Source of the DNA: Entomobacter blattae
GTDB taxonomy: Bacteria; Pseudomonadota; Alphaproteobacteria; Acetobacterales; Acetobacteraceae
DNA: 64,000 nt
Direction of reading: 5' to 3'
Assembly (NCBI RefSeq): GCF_014672835.1
Contig: NZ_CP060244.1
Span: 571,001 to 635,000, forward strand
The notes under the pieces were generated by a model. The model searched no databases, was not told the origin of the DNA, and worked only from the letters and a program-made list of their open reading frames with translations. A program made the translations under genes and the position numbers. Positions 57,184 to 64,000 of the stretch are shown here, one piece after another. Within the stretch, counting starts at the first letter, position 1. Every line of letters begins with the position of its first letter.

Positions 57184-57378
57184 TTAACCTCCAAGACCAA
57201 ATAATTGACGTATACCAAGACCAATAATTTGGTCGACAAGGAAGAAAAAAACAGAAGTGACCGTTGCCATAACAACAACGGCACCTGTCGTTACCAGAGT
57301 ATTGTGGCGAGAAGGCCATGTGACCTTTTTTGCTTCAGCGCGCACATCTCTTAGAAATTTCGCGGGGTGGACCTGCAC
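57184..57378 (-). CDS. secE: SecE, preprotein translocase subunit
   Basis: A 64-residue single-helix protein: KFLRDVRAEAKKVTWPSRHNTL near 8-29, then helix VVVMATVTSVFFFLVDQIIG. It is an essential part of SecYEG. Starts near tRNA-Trp. Confidence 0.94.
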   Translation of the reverse strand: MQVHPAKFLRDVRAEAKKVTWPSRHNTLVTTGAVVVMATVTSVFFFLVDQIIGLGIRQLFGLGG

Positions 57379-57508
57379 GAAAAAACCTTTTTCTCAAACT
57401 GTCTTCTACTAATCTTCAAACACCCATGCACTCAAATTTAGCAGAAAATTAAAAACATTCTTGATAGTCTGAACAGTATTAACGGTGTCTTTATCAGATA
57501 TCAAGACC

Positions 57509-57585
57509 TGGCAGGGGTGGAGGGTCTCGAACCCACAACCTCCGGTTTTGGAGACCGGCACTCTAGCCAATTGAGCTACACCCCT
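57509..57585 (-). tRNA. tRNA-Trp (anticodon CCA)
   Basis: A 77-base cloverleaf with acceptor AGGGGTG / CACCCCT, discriminator G, anticodon stem CCGGT/ACCGG, loop CTCCAAA (anticodon CCA), T-loop TTCGAGA and encoded CCA. Upstream of secE-nusG, as in many bacteria. Confidence 0.95.
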
Positions 57586-57804
57586 AAGACAAATTATACG
57601 TCAGCAATTGCTAAACGTCTATAACTCGATTCGAGCAGTGGATACATACCATGATATGAAAGCGTAGTGAATAGGGGTAATGCCCAAATTCTTCATAAAC
57701 AGTCAATTCAGTGATTAAAAAAGGAGGAAGGGACAAAATATTTTTTGCTTTGGCTCTTGCCTAAAGGGGCTTTTTTTTATTATATGCAATAAAGCTTTAA
57801 TCAT

Positions 57805-57878
57805 GCGGGCGTAGCATAGTGGTAATGCTGTAGCCTTCCAAGCTACCGAGGAGGGTTCGATTCCCTTCGCCCGCTCCA
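57805..57878 (+). tRNA. tRNA-Gly (anticodon TCC)
   Basis: A 74-base cloverleaf with acceptor GCGGGCG / CGCCCGC, discriminator T, anticodon stem GTAGC/GCTAC, loop CTTCCAA (anticodon TCC, reads GGA), T-loop TTCGATT and CCA. A small ACGCTT-TT-AAGCGT hairpin follows at 57882-57895. Confidence 0.95.
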
Positions 57879-58102
57879 TAACGCTTTTAAGCGTCACCAC
57901 ACCCTTTGTTGGCTTATTAAACAAAATAAAATGGGTTTAAGTGCAAGGTGATGAAACTGACCAAGGGGGTCAGATTTTTATATCTCAAATGTAAAAAACA
58001 ATCTCCTTATAGTCTTAAAAATCTTTACCCATAAAAGAACGTACAAGCGCCGGTTGCGTAATTAATGTATTAATGTTAGGTTGCCAGTAATTCTAGAGCT
58101 CG

Positions 58103-58119
58103 CTACCAATGGCTGGTAG
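58103..58119 (+). promoter_or_regulatory. Hairpin in the atp leader
   Basis: CTACCA (58103-58108) and TGGTAG (58114-58119) form a 6-bp stem with an ATGGC loop followed by TATTGTTTT. It lies 38 bases before the atpH start and could attenuate or protect the transcript. Confidence 0.35.
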
Positions 58120-58156
58120 TATTGTTTTGCATTGATATAGTGAAAGAGTAAGCGAC

Positions 58157-58738
58157 GTGGTTTCTAACGAAATAGCGGTAGCTCCCAGTGGTTTTGTGGC
58201 TGGTAGCCTTTTTGGCCGTTATGCTACAGCCCTTTATGATGTTGCTACCGAGCATGGAAAGCTTGATGAAGTTATAGAGGAAGCCCAGGCTCTGTATCAA
58301 ATCATTGAGCAAAGTAGCGATTTAAGAAACCTGTTAAATAACAGGACAATTCAGGATTCTGAAAGTCAAAAGGCCATTATGGCTATTTTAGCGCATCAGG
58401 GTTTTGGAATCATCATCAAAAATTTTATGGGCGTCATTATCCAAAATCGTAGGCTTCCTCTGACGGAAGAGTTCCTTCAGGTCTTTTTATCGCTTGTGGC
58501 TTTAAGGCGAGGTGTGGCGATTGCTGAGGTGATCAGTGCAACACCTTTAAGCGATGTTCAAAAAGCTCAGATTCAGGCTCGTTTGGTCGAGGCGGGCTAT
58601 TCCCGCGTCAGCATTCAGGAAAAGGTAGAAAAATCCTTACTGGGTGGTCTTGTCTTACGTATTGGTTCTCGTTTATATGATGCAAGTCTTAAAACACGCA
58701 TTTCACAATTGCATGAAAAAATGAAAGGAGCAGCGTGA
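58157..58738 (+). CDS. atpH: ATP synthase F1 delta subunit
   Basis: A 193-residue protein, GTG start. It has the OSCP/delta pattern [19 protein letters not shown], and [24 protein letters not shown] at the end. It links F1 to the peripheral stalk. First of atpHAGDC; it overlaps atpA by 4 bases. The Fo genes are not adjacent, as in many alphaproteobacteria. Confidence 0.95.
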   Translation: MVSNEIAVAPSGFVAGSLFGRYATALYDVATEHGKLDEVIEEAQALYQIIEQSSDLRNLLNNRTIQDSESQKAIMAILAHQGFGIIIKNFMGVIIQNRRLPLTEEFLQVFLSLVALRRGVAIAEVISATPLSDVQKAQIQARLVEAGYSRVSIQEKVEKSLLGGLVLRIGSRLYDASLKTRISQLHEKMKGAA

Positions 58739-60276
58739 TGGAAATCCGTCCCGCAGAGATTTCGGATATCCTCAAGCAACAGATTGCTTCTTTTGATACT
58801 CAGGCCGATGTTACAGAAACAGGTGTTGTCCTTTCTGTTGGTGATGGTATTGCACTTGTGTATGGGCTTCAGAATGTTATGGCGGGGGAGATGGTGAATT
58901 TCCCCAATGCCAACCTCCGTGGTATGGCTCTTAATCTTGAAGCCGATAATGTCGGTGTGGTTATTTTTGGTGATGATTCCAAAATTCGTGAAGGTGATAC
59001 TGTAACTCGTACAGGCGAAGTGGTTGAAGTGCCTGTGGGTAAAGGCCTGTTGGGGCGTGTCGTTGATGCCCTTGGAAACCCCATAGATGGCAAAGGCCCC
59101 CTTAAGGATGTCGAGATGCGCCGGGCAGATGTTAAAGCCCCTGGTATTATGCCTCGGCAGTCTGTTAAGGAATCCATGTTGACGGGCTATAAGGCCATTG
59201 ATGCCCTGGTTCCCATTGGTCGTGGACAAAGAGAGCTGATCATTGGTGATCGTCAGACTGGAAAATCCACCATCATTATTGATACCATGATTGCCCAAAA
59301 GCCTGTCAATGCTTTAAATGACCCTAAAAAATCCCTTTATTGTATTTATGTGGCCGTTGGACAAAAGCGCTCAACTGTAGCACAGGTGGTTCGTCGCCTT
59401 GAGGAAATGGGGGCTATGGAATATAGTATTGTGGTGGCCGCTACCGCTTCTGATGCCGCACCCATGCAGTATCTTGCTCCTTATAGTGCTTGTAGTATGG
59501 GAGAATATTTCCGTGATAACGGCATGCATGCTCTCATCGGGTATGATGATCTCTCTAAGCAGGCTGTAGCTTATCGTCAGATGTCTTTGCTTTTGCGGCG
59601 TCCTCCTGCTCGTGAAGCTTATCCAGGGGATGTTTTCTTCCTGCATTCTCGCCTCTTGGAGAGAGCTGCCAAAATGTCGGATGAGCATGGAGCAGGGTCT
59701 TTGACAGCTTTGCCCATTATCGAGACTCAGGCAGGCGATGTTTCAGCTTATATTCCAACAAACGTTATTTCTATTACTGATGGGCAGGTCTTTTTGGAAA
59801 GTGATCTGTTCTATCGCGGGATTCGCCCTGCGGTTAATGTAGGGCTTTCCGTTTCTCGTGTTGGATCTTCAGCTCAAACAAAAGCTATGAAGCAAGTGGC
59901 AGGCCGGATTAAGCTTGATTTGGCCCAATATCGGGAAATGGCGTCTTTTGCCCAGTTTGCTTCAGATTTGGATGCTTCGACCCAACAGCTTCTTGCTCGG
60001 GGTGCACGATTGACAGAATTGTTGAAGCAGCCAGAAAATTCTCCACTTCCTTTTGAAGAACAGGTTGTGGTTCTATATGCTGGTGTTCATGGGTATTTGG
60101 ATAAAGTCGAAGTTGAAAAAGTTGTTTCTTTTGAAAAACAATATCTGCAGGAGATTAGAACATTAGGGTCTAATATTCTTGAAGATATTAGAAGCAAACA
60201 GGAGCTGACGAAAGAGACGGAAGAAAAATTAACCACTTTTGTTAAAGATTTTTCTGCAAAATTTACTGGTAAGTAG
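58735..60276 (+). CDS. atpA: ATP synthase F1 alpha subunit
   Basis: A 513-residue subunit with the N-terminal [17 protein letters not shown]-loop GDRQTGKST near 170, and the SRVGSSAQ motif near 373. The second of the tandem ATGs (58738) is the family start; the first fits the 4-base overlap. Confidence 0.98.
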   Translation: MMEIRPAEISDILKQQIASFDTQADVTETGVVLSVGDGIALVYGLQNVMAGEMVNFPNANLRGMALNLEADNVGVVIFGDDSKIREGDTVTRTGEVVEVPVGKGLLGRVVDALGNPIDGKGPLKDVEMRRADVKAPGIMPRQSVKESMLTGYKAIDALVPIGRGQRELIIGDRQTGKSTIIIDTMIAQKPVNALNDPKKSLYCIYVAVGQKRSTVAQVVRRLEEMGAMEYSIVVAATASDAAPMQYLAPYSACSMGEYFRDNGMHALIGYDDLSKQAVAYRQMSLLLRRPPAREAYPGDVFFLHSRLLERAAKMSDEHGAGSLTALPIIETQAGDVSAYIPTNVISITDGQVFLESDLFYRGIRPAVNVGLSVSRVGSSAQTKAMKQVAGRIKLDLAQYREMASFAQFASDLDASTQQLLARGARLTELLKQPENSPLPFEEQVVVLYAGVHGYLDKVEVEKVVSFEKQYLQEIRTLGSNILEDIRSKQELTKETEEKLTTFVKDFSAKFTGK

Positions 60277-60287
60277 GGGCAAGATCA

Positions 60288-62652
<2,365 letters not shown>

Positions 62653-62685
62653 CGACTATCATGTCTTGATGTAGGAGGTTAGGCT

Positions 62686-63108
62686 ATGGCCATAAAGGTT
62701 GAAATTGTCAGCCCTTTAAAAAAAATATTGGCTCGTAATGCAGATATGGTGGTGATCCCTGGGAGTGAGGGTGATATAGCTGCCATGCCTGGCCATAGCC
62801 CTGTTTTGCTGGCCTTGCGTGGTGGAGTGGTTGATGTTTATGAGAAGGAAAAAATTGTAGAGAGCTATTTTGTTGAAAAAGGCTTTGCTGAGATCACACA
62901 GGATGCTTGTACAATTTTAACTGATTCTGCCGTAAATGTGAAAGCCATTGATGTAGCCGCTGCTGAAAAGAGATTACAGGCTGCTGAAGAAGCTTACCAT
63001 AATACTGTTGATAAGAACGATTATAAGATTCTAGCATCTTTATTTGAAGAAATGCAGATTGCTTCTGCCCAGAAGGACGCTACGACAAGAAAACTCCCCT
63101 ACTCGTAA
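62686..63108 (+). CDS. atpC: ATP synthase F1 epsilon subunit
   Basis: A 140-residue protein with an N-terminal beta barrel (VEIVSPLKKI, GSEGDIAAMPGHSPVLLALRGG) and two C-terminal helices. It controls rotation of the enzyme. Last gene of the operon; convergent with queF. Confidence 0.94.
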   Translation: MAIKVEIVSPLKKILARNADMVVIPGSEGDIAAMPGHSPVLLALRGGVVDVYEKEKIVESYFVEKGFAEITQDACTILTDSAVNVKAIDVAAAEKRLQAAEEAYHNTVDKNDYKILASLFEEMQIASAQKDATTRKLPYS

Positions 63109-63138
63109 AATAAGCGAGAGAAGAGAGAGGGGGCTGTT

Positions 63139-63606
63139 CTACCCCCTGCCCCGATAAGGGGGAACATTTTGATTGGGAATCCAAACCTTATCTGGTGGGG
63201 GTGCTGTTTGCCAGAAGATATCTATTGGTATACCGCCACGGGGGTACCAATACCCTCCTATTCGTAACCAGAAGGGTTCAAGATGTTTTATAAGAGCGGC
63301 GGCAATATCAAGGGTACAGGCCTCATGAAAAGCCCCGTGGTTTCTAAAGCTATGCAGGTAGAGCTTTAAGGATTTGCTTTCTACAATCCATTTTTGAGGA
63401 ATGTAATCAATAACAATATGCGCAAAATCTGGCTGCCCAGTAATGGGGCAGAGAGAGGTAAATTCTGGCGCTGTAAAGCGAATAAGGTATTTTTTCCCCT
63501 GATGAGGAGCTTCTACACGTTCTAAGGTGGCCTGCTCGGGAGATGCTGGAAGTTGTGTAGGTTGGCCAAGTTGGGTCAGAGAGGGGTGGGAGGATTTTGT
63601 TTTCAT
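63139..63606 (-). CDS. queF: QueF, NADPH-dependent 7-cyano-7-deazaguanine reductase
   Basis: A 155-residue type I QueF. Catalytic Cys53 and Asp60 sit in [14 protein letters not shown], and Glu76-Ser-Lys-Ser in [13 protein letters not shown]. It reduces preQ0 to preQ1 for queuosine in tRNA. Confidence 0.95.
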   Translation of the reverse strand: MKTKSSHPSLTQLGQPTQLPASPEQATLERVEAPHQGKKYLIRFTAPEFTSLCPITGQPDFAHIVIDYIPQKWIVESKSLKLYLHSFRNHGAFHEACTLDIAAALIKHLEPFWLRIGGYWYPRGGIPIDIFWQTAPPPDKVWIPNQNVPPYRGRG

Positions 63607-63729
63607 AAGGGATTCTGTTAAATGGTTCTCATAGAATATCTTGTGGAAAAATTACCAAAATGCTTTTTAGCATGAACCATGCTTTATACAAAAAGAATAA
63701 AGCTTAGCAAATATGTTAGACAAAAGAGT

Positions 63730-64000
63730 ATGAGTCCAAAAATTTCAAATCATGATTTTCCTGCACCTAAGTTGATCACAACCTCCGCGGAGTTAAGGGA
63801 GGTTTTATTAAAACTCAACCAGGAAGAATTTGTTACTATTGATACGGAATTTATAAGAGAACATCATTATTGGCCACAATTATGTCTTCTCCAGCTAGCC
63901 GGAGAGCATGATGTTATTTTAATAGATGCCCTTTCGATCCAGTTGGATCTTTCTCTTATGAAAGATTTTTTAAAAAATCCTGAAATCACCAAAGTTTTTC
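63730..64000 (+). CDS. rnd: Ribonuclease D, N-terminal part (partial)
   Basis: The frame starts at ATG 63730 and runs off the window. It contains VTIDTEFIREHHYWPQLCLLQLAG: Asp38 and Glu40 of the DEDD exonuclease motif (DTEF) and the RNase D phrase. RNase D trims tRNA 3' ends. Confidence 0.85.
   Translation, partial: MSPKISNHDFPAPKLITTSAELREVLLKLNQEEFVTIDTEFIREHHYWPQLCLLQLAGEHDVILIDALSIQLDLSLMKDFLKNPEITKVF

Overview
The window looks like chromosome of an AT-leaning alphaproteobacterium, most likely an acetic acid bacterium (Acetobacteraceae). The reasons are a complete pqqABCDE set, an alphaproteobacterial ChvI/ChvG pair, an FnrN-type FNR regulator, an ETF / ETF-quinone oxidoreductase operon, a hemE-linked replication origin and a split ATP synthase F1 operon (atpHAGDC without the Fo genes). 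Genus is not decided here; the moderate AT-richness and compact core would suit an insect-associated lineage, but that is inference.

Layout. 1-5.4 kb: end of an ArnT-like glycosyltransferase, an AI-2E/PerM transporter, then pqqABCDE with a hairpin after pqqA. 5.5-9.8 kb: yggT, tRNA-Ala, a small lysine-rich protein, purH, rapZ. 9.9-13.7 kb: a znuACB zinc importer behind a perfect Zur-like palindrome, a 57-residue membrane protein and oxyR. 14.2-18.5 kb: etfA, etfB, ETF-QO and a 2OG-Fe(II) oxygenase. 19-24 kb: an OmpW-like porin, an FNR-type regulator, chvG/chvI. 24-29 kb: grpE, dnaK, dnaJ, dapB. 29.1-30.7 kb: a frameshifted anti-phage dCTP deaminase wedged between dapB and metK. 31-38.8 kb: metK, trmB, a DedA protein, dnaB, an AGE-family epimerase, hldE, gmk. 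38.9-42.3 kb: tRNA-Ala, maf, a probable oriC, hemE, a HAD phosphatase, hemJ.

43.3-49.4 kb is a surface-polysaccharide block: a glycosyltransferase-like protein fused to a discoidin domain, a CDP-6-deoxyhexose operon (rfbF, rfbG, a cupin epimerase, a reductase) and a divergent FAD oxidoreductase. 49.7-56.48 kb is a degraded genomic island ending at tRNA-Thr. It holds relics of a tyrosine integrase, a serine recombinase, an ArdC-like protein and a RelE toxin, a diverged ~95-bp direct repeat, and one intact four-gene cassette: EamA exporter, membrane desaturase-like di-iron enzyme, a 406-residue protein of unknown family, and a 2OG-Fe(II) oxygenase. This cassette is the best candidate for an undescribed (probably small-molecule) system.

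56.5-64 kb returns to core functions: tRNA-Thr, nusG, secE, tRNA-Trp, tRNA-Gly, atpHAGDC, queF and the start of an RNase D gene. nusG is not followed by rplK, so the usual secE-nusG-rplKAJL linkage is broken at the island.
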